From Cognatundibacterium jejuense (lineage in GTDB: Bacteria > Pseudomonadota > Gammaproteobacteria > Burkholderiales > Burkholderiaceae_D): DNA of 64,000 bases. The stretch lies in NCBI RefSeq assembly GCF_014284255.1, contig NZ_JACOFV010000002.1:62001-126000 (forward strand). Direction: 5' to 3'. The notes below the pieces were generated by a model. That model worked only from the letters and a program-made list of their open reading frames with translations, searched no databases and was not told the DNA's origin. Both the position numbers and the translations under genes were made by a program. Position 1 is the first letter of the stretch, and each line of letters starts with the position of its first letter. Below, piece after piece: positions 1 to 9,800 of this stretch.

Positions 1-445
1 TCAAAATTAAAAATGGAATCAGCGAGCGCAACGCCAAACTGAACTCAATATTCTCCCGATCAAGTATCAGTTGACCTACCTGTACCACTTGATGATTATT
101 TTCTTCACTGTAAACGCGCCAGGCTTTATCACCAGCCATGACTTCAAAAAATCCTGTGTTGCTATACAACGGTAAGTTTTTTGCAGGGTTAGACGTAAAC
201 ACCATGACACGATCTTTATTCCAAACCTGAACAACGATTTTTTTACCTGGATGCTTATCTGCCGTTTCACTTTGCTGCAATGTCATATTCGCAGGAAATG
301 AACGCACAATTTGCTTCAACTGGTAGTCGAAGAGTTCATTGGTTTCGTGCCTTACTTTGAGATAACTACCAATACAAACTGCGATAATCGTTATCACCAT
401 GCCGGACATTAATCCGATTAATAGTTGCTGGCGTATGGTTCTCAT
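1..445 (-). CDS. Sensor histidine kinase, N-terminal part (cut by window edge)
   Basis: Only about the first 148 residues are inside the window. The start ATG overlaps the stop of the response regulator gene (ATGA), so the two are translationally coupled. A membrane segment lies at about residues 7-27, followed by a periplasmic sensor region, as in QseC/PmrB-type kinases whose N-terminal sensor precedes HAMP and the kinase core. The end seen here (about residues 138-148) is turning hydrophobic, fitting a second membrane helix. The catalytic domains are outside the window. The stimulus cannot be read from this sequence; the partner regulator is immediately upstream in the same operon. Confidence 0.85.
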   Translation of the reverse strand, partial: MRTIRQQLLIGLMSGMVITIIAVCIGSYLKVRHETNELFDYQLKQIVRSFPANMTLQQSETADKHPGKKIVVQVWNKDRVMVFTSNPAKNLPLYSNTGFFEVMAGDKAWRVYSEENNHQVVQVGQLILDRENIEFSLALRSLIPFLIL

Positions 446-1110
446 TTCTCGATTTCATTTATCAATTTATAACCAACACCGCGAACATTTTTAATAAAAT
501 CGGCACCCAATTTTTTTCTTAGCATGTGGATATACACTTCAATCGTATTACTTTCGATATCTTCATCCCATCCATAAATTTTTTCTTCTAATTTTGCTTT
601 TGAAATGACTTTTCCCGGCATCTCTATCAAGGCCAACATCAGATTAAATTCATTTAACGATAAATGTATTTCTTCGCCATGAAAAAATACTTCATGCGTC
701 GAAACGTTCAGCGTCAGACCACAATGATTTAATGACGGGTCTTGAGCGATATGACAGCGCCGTAGCAAAGCACGAATGCGAGCATATAATTCATCGAGAT
801 CAAAAGGTTTAACCAGATAGTCATCCGCCCCGGTATCTAGGCCTTTGATTCTGTCGAAAGTTGCATCTCTTGCGGTAATAATTAAGATGGCGGCAGTGCC
901 TTTACTTTGACGATATTTTCGAAGTACTTCTAAGCCTTGCATCTTCGGCAGTCCAAGATCAAGCAATACAATATGATAATCACTCGCAATTAAAGCAGCG
1001 TCCGCGGCAAGCCCGTCTTTGACCCAGTCAACCTGATATTTTTCTTTCTGCAAGCCCTCCACCAGGCTCTCGCCTATCATCAAGTCATCCTCAATCAACA
1101 GTAATTTCAT
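442..1110 (-). CDS. OmpR/PhoB-family response regulator (QseB/PmrA-like)
   Basis: Protein of 222 residues with the usual two parts: a receiver domain at about 1-115 with the acidic pair Asp8/Asp9, phospho-acceptor Asp51 in LLDLGLP and the conserved Lys in VKPFD; and a C-terminal winged-helix DNA-binding domain at about 125-218 ending RGVGYKL. Length and motifs match the QseB/PmrA/TctD type. It is the first gene of an operon with the sensor kinase and is transcribed away from the TonB-dependent receptor across a 514-base AT-rich gap. Control of that receptor is plausible but only suggested by position. Confidence 0.93.
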   Translation of the reverse strand: MKLLLIEDDLMIGESLVEGLQKEKYQVDWVKDGLAADAALIASDYHIVLLDLGLPKMQGLEVLRKYRQSKGTAAILIITARDATFDRIKGLDTGADDYLVKPFDLDELYARIRALLRRCHIAQDPSLNHCGLTLNVSTHEVFFHGEEIHLSLNEFNLMLALIEMPGKVISKAKLEEKIYGWDEDIESNTIEVYIHMLRKKLGADFIKNVRGVGYKLINEIEK

Positions 1111-1624
1111 GTACTTCCATTCATTCTTTTAGAGACAGATATCTTTTTTACGCAGAAAAAAATAAAAACCGAAGATCGCCATCTTCGCAGAGTTCACTTC
1201 AATTACAAAATAATTTCTTTATAGAAATTTTTCTTCGCAATATTTAAAGCCCTTAAAAAATAATTAAAGAATGCTTAAAAAATTTCGCACACGAATTGAG
1301 GCATATTTTTTTCTCTCGAAAATTAAATTTAGCTTAATCAAAGCCAAATACAACAAGAAGTTTTGATATTTTCGAATGTCTTTTTCTTGTAACAAATCTT
1401 TCTTAGGATGCGAGCCATCATAAGAAAAACAAAATTAATTAGAAAAATTAAATTCATCATTTTTAAATAAATTTGAATTCGATCAAACGCGAGTTACCGA
1501 GTTGATGATGAAAAATTTTTAATTTGATGAAGGAAATTTTTAAGCCAAATAATTTTTTGCTTCACAACTATTTATTTGATGTTGCGGTTTTTAAATCTTC
1601 ACTTATTTCAACCTAGGATTATTT
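1111..1624. other. AT-rich divergent intergenic region
   Basis: This 514-base gap separates the divergent two-component operon and the TonB-dependent receptor gene and must carry promoters for both. It is very AT-rich with many A and T runs. I found no convincing Fur box, no clear pair of regulator half-sites and no open frame worth calling. A Shine-Dalgarno-like AGGAT lies a few bases before the receptor start codon. Confidence 0.5.
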
Positions 1625-3874
1625 ATGTCTAAAGCAATTCCGTTTCCTAAGCGCTATTTAAGCCATGCGTTATCTGTTTCATTGTTATCTATCGCTGCTC
1701 CGCATGTTGTGTTTGCTCAAGAGTCAGTGAATCTCGGTGCAGTAGGTGCGCAAACAGGCGCTGGTCAGATCGTTGAAGTGACTGCTAAACGTGATTCAGT
1801 TGCTGCGGTAGCGCCAACGCAAGCGAATTTGACTGCGACGCAACCACAATCTGTGATTTCACGTGCCTATATTGAACAATCTGTCGCGCCAACGGGCAAC
1901 TTCAACACGATCGCAGGCATCTCACCAGGTGCATCAACACAGCCATCCTCAAATGGCCCTGGCGCAGCGGATACCAAAACTGTATTGCGCGGGTTTCAGG
2001 ATTCTCAATACAACGTCACTTGGGATGGCATTCCATTTGGCGATACGAATGATCCAACCCATCACTCAACAGCTTATTTCCCAGCGGCGGTGATTGGCGG
2101 TGTAGTAGTAGAGCGTGGTCCTGGCAACGCAAGTTACCTGGGGCAGGCAACATATGGCGGCAGCATCAATTTATTCTCCAAAACGCCAGCTGCCAAAATG
2201 GGAACGGAAGTTTATTTTTCGCATGGTACCTGGAATACGAATTTGTTCGGCGTCGCTTTTGAAAGCGGTAAGTTTGGTGCAAATGACTCGACCTTGCAAT
2301 TGAACGTACAACAAATCAAGAGTGATGGCTATCTGACTTACAACACCATGGACGGCACGAATTTTGTCGCAAAGTACCAGCAAAAATTGGGCAGCAACAC
2401 ACGCCTTACTGTATTTGCCACTTATAACGACATCAAAACACAATTGCCCGATTCAGCTTCTGGCGCGACGCTCGCGCAAGCAGCCTTGTTTGGTAAAAAT
2501 TACAGTTTGAATAATGACCCAACCAGCCAAGGTTATTATGCATATAACACTGTTCACAAGACAACGGATTTTGAATATCTCAGATTACAAACGAACTGGG
2601 GCGATGGCTTTCAAACAGACAACAATCTGTATACCTATTTTTACGATAACAAAACGATCTCGGGATTTGATGCAACGGGTTACTTAGGTAATGGCGTCAT
2701 CGCAGCAGGGGCTGGTACAAACGGCAGTTCTTATGCCGGTGCAAAGGTGCCAACGGGAGGTGTTTTAGGCTATGACAAATTAAATCACTATCGTGTCAAC
2801 GGTGATATTTTCAAAGCGACTAAAGAATTTTCTGCTGGTTTGCTTCGTACTGGTATCTGGCTGGAGCAGTCGGATACATCACGCCATCAGTATGGTTTAG
2901 ATTTAACAACCATGACTTTACTTGATCCTACTTTGGCTGGTAAGGGTACTAAATTTAATCAAGACTCCAGCTGGAAGCAATACCAGCCTTTCGTGGAATT
3001 CGAATGGGTTGCAACTGAAAATACCACAGTGACGCCTGGATTTAAATATACGCACTTTACTCGTAGCGTTAATGCCGTCAAGAATCAAGGTTCTAGCGTC
3101 GCAGCCAATTTTTCAGAAACGTTTACAGCAAGTTTGCCGTTCTTGACCGTGAATCATATGCTCAGCAAAAATGATTCGCTGTACGCTCAGTATGCCAAAG
3201 GTATGCAAGTGCCAATTTTGGGAACTGCTCTCCAAGTAGCTAGCCCGACAAATACGCCGGATCCTCAAACTACCACCAACTATCAATTTGGTGGTGTCCA
3301 TAAATCTGATCGTTTCCAGATTGCGGGTGATATTTACTATATCGACTTTAACAATCAAATTGGTTCAAGTGTCGTTGCAGGACAAACCGTCTTCTTTAAT
3401 CAAGGCGGCACGGTGTACAAAGGTATTGAAGCTGAAGGAACATATCTTGTTGATGGCGGCTGGGCGATTTATGCAAACTACTCTTTAAATAGCGCTAAAT
3501 TTAAAAACGGTAACACCGCAGGCACTGGCTCAATCGCTAAAGCACCAAAATCAACTGCTGCTTTGGGTCTGTTGTTTAATCAAGGCCCTTGGAATGCGTC
3601 ACTGATCTATAAACAAGTCGGCGATCAATACGCAGTCAATAATGAACCTGCAGCGTATAAGATTGATGCCTATGGCAATGCAGACTTGAATGTGTCTTAT
3701 ACCTTTGGCGATATTGGAACGATGGTCAAAAAACTGAAATTGCAAGTGAGTGCCTACAACATCACTAATAGCCAAAAAGTGACGTCCATTTCTACTGGCG
3801 CAACAGCAGCGTTAGATCAATATCAATGGCAAGCACCTCGCAGCTACATGCTTTCACTCAAAGGCTACTTTTAA
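1625..3874 (+). CDS. TonB-dependent outer-membrane receptor
   Basis: Protein of 749 residues. A signal peptide covers about residues 1-31 (cleavage near VFAQES). A plug domain follows at about 50-190 with the typical RGFQ, DGIPFGD and VERGPG motifs, then a beta-barrel to the end, closing in an aromatic strand with terminal Phe (LSLKGYF). Such receptors import siderophores, heme, vitamins or other cofactors using TonB-ExbBD energy. No separate signalling extension is visible. Neighbours are a cytochrome b561 and a YncE-like beta-propeller downstream and a two-component system upstream. In E. coli yncE lies beside the receptor gene yncD (PqqU, a PQQ importer); whether this receptor has the same substrate is not shown by sequence. 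Confidence 0.93.
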   Translation: MSKAIPFPKRYLSHALSVSLLSIAAPHVVFAQESVNLGAVGAQTGAGQIVEVTAKRDSVAAVAPTQANLTATQPQSVISRAYIEQSVAPTGNFNTIAGISPGASTQPSSNGPGAADTKTVLRGFQDSQYNVTWDGIPFGDTNDPTHHSTAYFPAAVIGGVVVERGPGNASYLGQATYGGSINLFSKTPAAKMGTEVYFSHGTWNTNLFGVAFESGKFGANDSTLQLNVQQIKSDGYLTYNTMDGTNFVAKYQQKLGSNTRLTVFATYNDIKTQLPDSASGATLAQAALFGKNYSLNNDPTSQGYYAYNTVHKTTDFEYLRLQTNWGDGFQTDNNLYTYFYDNKTISGFDATGYLGNGVIAAGAGTNGSSYAGAKVPTGGVLGYDKLNHYRVNGDIFKATKEFSAGLLRTGIWLEQSDTSRHQYGLDLTTMTLLDPTLAGKGTKFNQDSSWKQYQPFVEFEWVATENTTVTPGFKYTHFTRSVNAVKNQGSSVAANFSETFTASLPFLTVNHMLSKNDSLYAQYAKGMQVPILGTALQVASPTNTPDPQTTTNYQFGGVHKSDRFQIAGDIYYIDFNNQIGSSVVAGQTVFFNQGGTVYKGIEAEGTYLVDGGWAIYANYSLNSAKFKNGNTAGTGSIAKAPKSTAALGLLFNQGPWNASLIYKQVGDQYAVNNEPAAYKIDAYGNADLNVSYTFGDIGTMVKKLKLQVSAYNITNSQKVTSISTGATAALDQYQWQAPRSYMLSLKGYF

Positions 3875-3893
3875 CTGAAAGTTGAAATCTGGC

Positions 3894-3928
3894 GTAGTAC
3901 TATCAAGGTAGTACTTTCAATGTAGTAC
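3894..3928. repeat. Three GTAGTAC direct repeats at exact 14-base spacing inside an inverted repeat
   Basis: GTAGTAC occurs at 3894, 3908 and 3922, an exact 14-base period. The first two 14-base units match at 11 positions. The array sits between the arms TGGCGTAGT (3890-3898) and ACTACGCCA (3932-3940), so the transcript after the receptor gene could fold into a stem. There is no T run after the arms, so this is not a standard terminator. From 3941 to 4052 I see nothing else of note. Just before the b561 gene, 4160-4200 holds overlapping TTAATCAATTAATA-type AT repeats. Confidence 0.6.
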
Positions 3929-4052
3929 GGCACTACGCCAGAATGTTGTTCTACCCTTTATGACAATACATGGTATTGCAGCTTATAGCAGCGCAACATA
4001 GTCTGTCCAAGTCGTTGAGCCACAGCTACTCATCGATATTTCACTTTCAGAA

Positions 4053-4088
4053 AGCACCAGAGAAGTTCATGGCTCTGGTGCTTTTTTA
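4053..4088 (+). terminator. Rho-independent terminator after the TonB-dependent receptor
   Basis: A perfect 10-base stem AGCACCAGAG / CTCTGGTGCT with a 10-base loop is followed by a run of Ts. It lies between the receptor gene and the b561 gene and separates their transcripts. Confidence 0.85.
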
Positions 4089-4250
4089 TCACTTTTCGCT
4101 ACAAGCGCTGGCAAATATAAGCGTATTATGAAATTTCTGAGGATGGTAATCGAAGCTTAGTAATCTCAGTTAATCAATTAATATCAATTAATACTAATAG
4201 ATGCCAATTCAGCGTTTTTCCTATTCTTTTTTGAGAATCGAGGTTTCTTA

Positions 4251-4781
4251 ATGAATGATCGTTACGACCACAAAACAATTGCTTTGCATTGGCTTACAGC
4301 AATTTTAATTATTGGTTTATGGTGCGTAGGGCAAAGCATCGATTGGTTCCCCAGTGGAACACCTCGCGTCTGGGTTCGGAGCTTGCATATTTTGTTTGGC
4401 AGCGTTCTCGCCTTGGTATTTGCATACCGACTCTGGTGGCGCATCAGTGCCGGCACAAAACTTCCACCCTCCTCAGTGGGTTGGCAGCAAACGTTGGCAA
4501 AATCGATACACCATTTCTTATATCTGTTAATCGCCGCAACCGTATTATTGGGGCTTTTTAACACCTGGGTACGAGGTGACAATGTATTTGATTTGTTCAG
4601 ACTGCCTTCGTTCGCTCCTGGCGATAAGGCGTTCAGGCATCAGGTTGAAGACATTCATGCATTGGCTGCCAACATCTTACTGGGAATCGCAGCATTGCAC
4701 GCAGCTGCCGCGTTGGTACATCACTTTCTTTTTAAAGATGCGGTACTCAAGAGAATGCTAATGGGTGGCACAGAAAAATAA
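4251..4781 (+). CDS. Cytochrome b561-type membrane protein
   Basis: Protein of 176 residues with four predicted membrane helices (about 10-30, 43-62, 85-104, 133-158). Histidines placed for two b-type hemes include His13, His46, His87/88, His136 and His150. This is the bacterial CybB-like family, which moves electrons across or within the inner membrane, often from ubiquinol. A GAGG ribosome site lies 8 bases before the ATG. It follows the receptor terminator, so it probably has its own promoter. A second member of the family lies near 54.7 kb. Confidence 0.88.
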   Translation: MNDRYDHKTIALHWLTAILIIGLWCVGQSIDWFPSGTPRVWVRSLHILFGSVLALVFAYRLWWRISAGTKLPPSSVGWQQTLAKSIHHFLYLLIAATVLLGLFNTWVRGDNVFDLFRLPSFAPGDKAFRHQVEDIHALAANILLGIAALHAAAALVHHFLFKDAVLKRMLMGGTEK

Positions 4782-4842
4782 GCCCAGACGATAAAACGAT
4801 CCGATCGCAACTAAATCCTTCTGAATTAATGCAATTTTAATT

Positions 4843-5037
4843 CTATTTATTGCGATCCGGTTTAGCCTCAAAGCCTTGGCACTTGTCACCCGAAGCTTCA
4901 ACAACATCAAGAATTGGTTGTCGCTTACTTTTAATTTGAAAAACTCTGCATCCATACATGAAATGAACATCATGTGTAATGTAGTAGTTCATGCATTGTA
5001 AGCAAGTTGGTGCTTGAATTTTTTTTGGGGCTTGCAT
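4843..5037 (-). CDS. Small conserved cysteine-rich protein (64 aa), function unknown
   Basis: A 64-residue protein with CLQC at 12-15, a third Cys at 29 in YGCRVF and a fourth at 52 in GDKCQGF, a spacing that could bind a metal or Fe-S cluster. From memory the pattern CxxCxxYYxTHD...GCRxFxxKSKxxP...SGxxC resembles a small family of unknown function found in several proteobacteria; I cannot verify this here. The start ATG is fixed by an in-frame stop three codons upstream. The ribosome site is weak. The gene is convergent with the b561 gene and divergent from the beta-propeller gene. Confidence 0.65.
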   Translation of the reverse strand: MQAPKKIQAPTCLQCMNYYITHDVHFMYGCRVFQIKSKRQPILDVVEASGDKCQGFEAKPDRNK

Positions 5038-5128
5038 CTGCTTTTAATATTTACGCCTCTGCAAAAAAGTGTTTTACATCCTTCTTTTTGCAAAGAATTT
5101 CTATTTAATTTTTCAAATTTAAATAATT

Positions 5129-6109
5129 ATGAGTTTAAAAAAACAAGTCATCGCTTCTGCAATCTTGTCAGGCGCTGCACTAACAGCAACTAGTGCAGTG
5201 GGTGCAAATGACATGCCATCGTGGATTCAAAATTGGACCCTCGGAACACCAAGCCATTGGGATTATATTGACATTGATGTGCTTCGTCATCGCCTATTTT
5301 TAAGTCGTGGTGACCACGTACAAGTTCTGGATCTTCCGTCTGGCAAGACAACAGGTGAAATCCCAAATACGAATGGCGTGCATGGTATCGCGTTTGCTCA
5401 GGATTTAAAACTTGGTTTTACCAGCAATGGCAAAGCTAATACGGTGACAGTGTTTGATCTCGATACACTCGCAGTTAAACAAGAAATCAAGGTCAGCGGC
5501 ACGAATCCTGATGCCATTTTATATGATCAACAATCACACCAACTTTATACTTTTAACGGAAAAAGTGCCAACGTTACCGTGATTGATGCAAACAGCTTGC
5601 AAGTCGTCGCTACTATCGCAACGACCGGCAAACCAGAATTTGCAGTTAATAATGCCGGGAAAATTTTCTTCAATGTAGAAGATAAAGCTGAACTACATGT
5701 TATCGATATTGCAAGTAATAAATTAATCGCCAAATGGCCGCTACCACATTGTGAAGAGCCAACTGGTCTGGCAATGGATGTTAAGAACGCCAGGTTATTT
5801 TCTGTATGCCAAAACAATACGATGGTTGTAACGGATGCATCAACAGGCAAACAAGTAGCCAGCGTAGCGATTGGCGGTCATCCTGACGCAGCGGTCTATG
5901 ATGCCGACCTGGCAACCATCTATTCCTCCAATGGCGAAGGAAATTTATCGGTAATTAAACAAATCGATGCCAATAATTACGCACCAGCAACAAACATCAA
6001 AACGTTTAAAGGCGCAAGAACCATGGCAATGGATATAGCTACCAAAACCATTTATTTGCCAGCGATCATCGACAAGCAATTTGCAGTTATGAGCTACGGA
6101 AATAAATAG
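5129..6109 (+). CDS. YncE-like secreted beta-propeller protein
   Basis: Protein of 326 residues with a signal peptide (about 1-26, cleavage near AVGAND) and then repeating blades of the YVTN/YncE type, for example GKANTVTVFDLDTL, GKSANVTVIDA and NNTMVVTDASTG. Such propellers are periplasmic and act as binding or scaffold proteins; E. coli YncE binds DNA in vitro, but its cell role is unclear. No catalytic residues are evident. The gene has no recognisable Shine-Dalgarno sequence before its ATG. Its place near a TonB-dependent receptor recalls the E. coli yncD-yncE pair. Confidence 0.85.
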   Translation: MSLKKQVIASAILSGAALTATSAVGANDMPSWIQNWTLGTPSHWDYIDIDVLRHRLFLSRGDHVQVLDLPSGKTTGEIPNTNGVHGIAFAQDLKLGFTSNGKANTVTVFDLDTLAVKQEIKVSGTNPDAILYDQQSHQLYTFNGKSANVTVIDANSLQVVATIATTGKPEFAVNNAGKIFFNVEDKAELHVIDIASNKLIAKWPLPHCEEPTGLAMDVKNARLFSVCQNNTMVVTDASTGKQVASVAIGGHPDAAVYDADLATIYSSNGEGNLSVIKQIDANNYAPATNIKTFKGARTMAMDIATKTIYLPAIIDKQFAVMSYGNK

Positions 6110-6130
6110 ACATTTCCGGTAATCAAAAAC

Positions 6131-6162
6131 AAACCCGCTAGAAAATCGGCGGGTTTATCTTT
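6131..6162. terminator. Bidirectional terminator between convergent genes
   Basis: The 8-base stem AAACCCGC / GCGGGTTT encloses a 10-base loop just after the beta-propeller stop. On the minus strand it is followed by a T-rich tract (GTTTTTG), so it could also end the ykgJ transcript. Confidence 0.7.
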
Positions 6163-6235
6163 CAAACACTCATTGAAAGACGGTGAAAATACGATGAAAT
6201 TCTTAGAAACTCGCTGAATGGCTATAAATCGTCCA

Positions 6236-6850
6236 TCAAGTTGAAGTCGTTAATGTTGCGAATAGAGCCGAGGTGAATTCATTGGTGTCCGCTGGCAAAC
6301 CAACCTCTTCATAGGCTGCTGCTACGCCTTGCATCAACGCTTCTGCCTTTAAAATAATATCCAGATGTTGCGGGATTGTCGGTGCACCGTCAGCACATTG
6401 TTGTGCATCGATAGAATGGCCCTTCCTGCACACCGCGGGACGGTTCTCATAAATCATGCATTGCTGGTCTTCCAACAGCACACAAGGTGGTCGCTGAAAC
6501 GGTTCAGTGGCGGCCAATCTTTGCTTCTCAGCCAAGCCAACCCGCATATGTTCAACAATATGAGCAAATTCAGCGACGGGTAATTGCTTCAATTGATGCG
6601 CAATATAATCAATTTCAGGTTGTTTAGCCTCTACTCTGACATGGCAACAAAAACTACATCCAGCGCGGCAGGCAATTTCTTTCCCTGCCATATTTAATTG
6701 CGCAAATAAGTCATCTATGCCGTGCTGTATTTGCGGCACAATACGCATGATGTTCGCCGGATACGGCTTCTCAGCTAACTGCCGGACGGCAACGCGACGT
6801 ACTGATTGTATTGCGGCCAAAAATTCAGCCTGTTCATCCGGCGTAAGCAT
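6236..6850 (-). CDS. YkgJ-family cysteine cluster protein
   Basis: Protein of 204 residues when begun at the first ATG (an upstream in-frame TTG would add eight residues). The family cluster is present: CRAGCSFCCHVRV in the middle, then CVLLEDQQCMIYENRPAVCR and a later Cys. These cysteines are thought to bind zinc or iron; the biochemical role of YkgJ/UPF0153 proteins is unsettled. It follows the S9 peptidase gene closely on the same strand and may be its last operon partner. Confidence 0.87.
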   Translation of the reverse strand: MLTPDEQAEFLAAIQSVRRVAVRQLAEKPYPANIMRIVPQIQHGIDDLFAQLNMAGKEIACRAGCSFCCHVRVEAKQPEIDYIAHQLKQLPVAEFAHIVEHMRVGLAEKQRLAATEPFQRPPCVLLEDQQCMIYENRPAVCRKGHSIDAQQCADGAPTIPQHLDIILKAEALMQGVAAAYEEVGLPADTNEFTSALFATLTTST

Positions 6851-6893
6851 ATTTATTCTTTCGAAATACAACAATAGTTTAAAACGCGCCGAT

Positions 6894-9800
6894 CTACATT
6901 TCTTTCTTGCTTGAAGAAACTGGTACTGTCATTACATCCTCCGGAGTGAACAATGGTTTCACGTCGCGTTTGCCGCGCTGCAAATAAGGAATTGGCGCAT
7001 TCATCCAATCTGGCCGTGACTGGTTCAGTAAGAAGTGATCAAAATATTCATCCAGATGAACTGTGTAGTGTTTGATATTTTCACGGTCTTTCAAACCATG
7101 CTTCTCGCCGTTGTAGTTAAACCAATACGCTTCTTTACCGAGTCTACGCATCGCCGTAAAAAACTCAATTGCCTGATACCACGGCACGGCATCATCACCA
7201 TCGTTGTGTTTGGTCAGATACGGTGTCTGAATTTTATCGATGTGGAAAATTGCTGAGTTCTCTATGTACTCATTGGTTTTACTCCAGGGTGTTCCACCGA
7301 TACGGCTTTGTCCTGTTTCATATTGGAAAGCACGCGACACGCCCTTACCCCAACGAATACCTCCATAACCACTGACCATATCTCCAACAGCAGCACCCGC
7401 CTCCGCTGCACGGAACATATTGGTCTGGGTCAGCATATAGTTGATCTGATAGGCGCCCCAGCTATGACCCTGAATACCAATACGCTTCGCATCTACGTAG
7501 CCCAGACCGACTACTTTATTGATTGCCGGAATCACAGCATTCATCGCGCTCTTACCGGGGTGACCAGTCTGATAGACAATGTCAGGACGCAGCACCACAT
7601 AGCCATTACTGACATACCGCGTGACATTGATATTCTGGCTTGGCGCAGGCGGCACGTAGCGATACAGGTTGTCAGTCATTTTTTCGTAGATGTAGACCAT
7701 CAACGGGTATTTTTTAGCTGGGTCAAAATTTTCAGGCTTTGCCAACAGTGCCTTGAGTTTCTTTCCATCCTTGGTTGTGTATTCGATCAGTTCCTGGGTA
7801 CCCCAGTTGTACTTGACCTGCTGTGGATTGGCCGCACTGATTTTTTCAGGATGTTGAAATTGCAGATTGCTGTGCCACAAATCGGGGAACTCAGTAAAAC
7901 TTTGCTGAGTAAATAAAATGTCGTCGGCTTGCTTTGCTTTGATTACTGAGCCTAGCATTTTATTTTGTAGCATCAATTGTTGTGGTGTCCCGCCATGCGG
8001 ATCTTGTTGGAAAAATCCGCTTGAACGGTTTTGTTCATGCGTTGCGCTAAGTACCCAGCTGTGAGATGGCAATGCTTTACGCTCTGCGCTGAGGGTGACT
8101 TCCTCTGATTTTTCTAGTGTATCTTCACCCAATGGCACATAACGTAATTCAAGTTGATGGCGACGACCATACCCATTGCTCAGATTTTTATGCTCCAGGG
8201 TTTGTGGATTAATTTCCCACAAATCATACTGATCATAGATAACGACCGTTTGATCATTACTAGTCCAGCCAGCAACACCGTACGCTGATCTTGGCTCTGG
8301 TGTATCGTGTTCGTGGTCTTCGAAATTGACTTTGATTTTTTTGGTAAGCTCGATTGCCTTGGCGTCCAATGTATTCCACGCCAACCATTGACTGCTCGCA
8401 GCATCAAACGCCAGCACGTATTTACCGGCCGGCGACAAGCTGGCAGAAAAACGCAATTTCTTCGCCAGCAAGCTGGATACACCGGTTTTCAAATCGATCG
8501 CATAGGCGTCCTCGAAATTGCCATCCCAGGAAGACAGCATCTTGTATGGCACGTCACTCGTTCCCAAAGCAAATTCTGCATTGTCATTGAATGCTATGCT
8601 TGGAATCAATGGTGTCGCCAGTTGCACAAAGCGTTGGTCGGCAAGATGAATAACTGCTTTGAAATGCTTATTTTTATCTTTTTCGGCATTTACTTTTTGT
8701 ACCGATTGCAGCTCTGGATCTTGCCAGTGCCAGAGATCAACTTTGACCAATTCTTCATCGTCTTTCGTTTCTGGTTTAGGCAAAACAGCGGTAGAAAAGA
8801 ATAGACGTTGACCATCCTTGCTAAAATTTAATGAGCCAAATTCGCTTACACCCCACGATGCGGGCATACCTTTGGTCTCAGCGCTTGCTAAGAGTTGTGC
8901 CGCATCCTGACCGGGATTCCAAGAAAAAAGTTGATAGATTGGCGCTTCTTTATCGAGATTTTGATTCGCATCTTTTTCAGTATTCTTCTCTTTAGACTGA
9001 TCGCTCTTCTTTTCGTCAGTTGAGACTTTTTCAGATGTTTTTTTGACAGCCAATAACTTCTCATTCTGCAACTTTTTTTCTTTTATTTTTGCGATCTCAT
9101 CACGATTGCTGACGAACGCCAACATGGTTCCAGCATCATTGAATTTCAGTTGCTTATAACTACCTGCTCCACTCAGAATCGTTTGTGCCTGAGCATTTTG
9201 AGGATGAAAAATGTGTATACCGTCAGGCAAAATTTCTTTTATTGGCACTGGCTTGGCATTCACATCTTTCAATGGCTTCCGCACACTAAAAGCGAGAAAG
9301 CTTCCGTTCTTTGCCCAAGTGAAATTCATCACGCCATCAAAGTACTTTCGCTCATTTTTTTGAACGTCAATAAAAATAAGCTCAGCTGGCAAGGCTTTTT
9401 TCTTAGAATCAGAACCACCTGCTTCTTCATCATACGCATCTTCAATGTCAGCTTTTTTATTGGAGCCAATTTCTTTTTTTTCTTCTTTTTTTGGTTCCAA
9501 CAAGGCAACTAAAAAATTCCCACCCTCTTCTGGCCATGCGAACTGTTTGACAGTGTCGATCGCTTCCATATTTCCATTGGAGAGGTCTACGATGCCAAGA
9601 CCAGCCTTAGGCAAATCCTCGCCCTTCTTTTTTTCTTTCTTCGCTTTGTCGAGCTCTGCCTGCGTTGGCCGGATGGAAAATGCTACATATTTGCCATCCG
9701 CACTGAAGGCTGGCGCTATGCCACGTGGGAAGCGCCATTCTTTTCCGTCTTTCAAATTTTTGAAAATGATCTCACCATCAGCCTCTTGCGCCACCATGGC

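Noticed and set aside
1111..1624. Fur box before the TonB-dependent receptor
   Set aside because: The region is AT-rich and gives partial matches everywhere; none approaches the quality of the site before hemP.
7308..7916. Long plus-strand open frame inside the S9 peptidase gene
   Set aside because: It is antisense to strongly conserved S9 coding sequence, has a composition typical of a mirrored frame and no family match.
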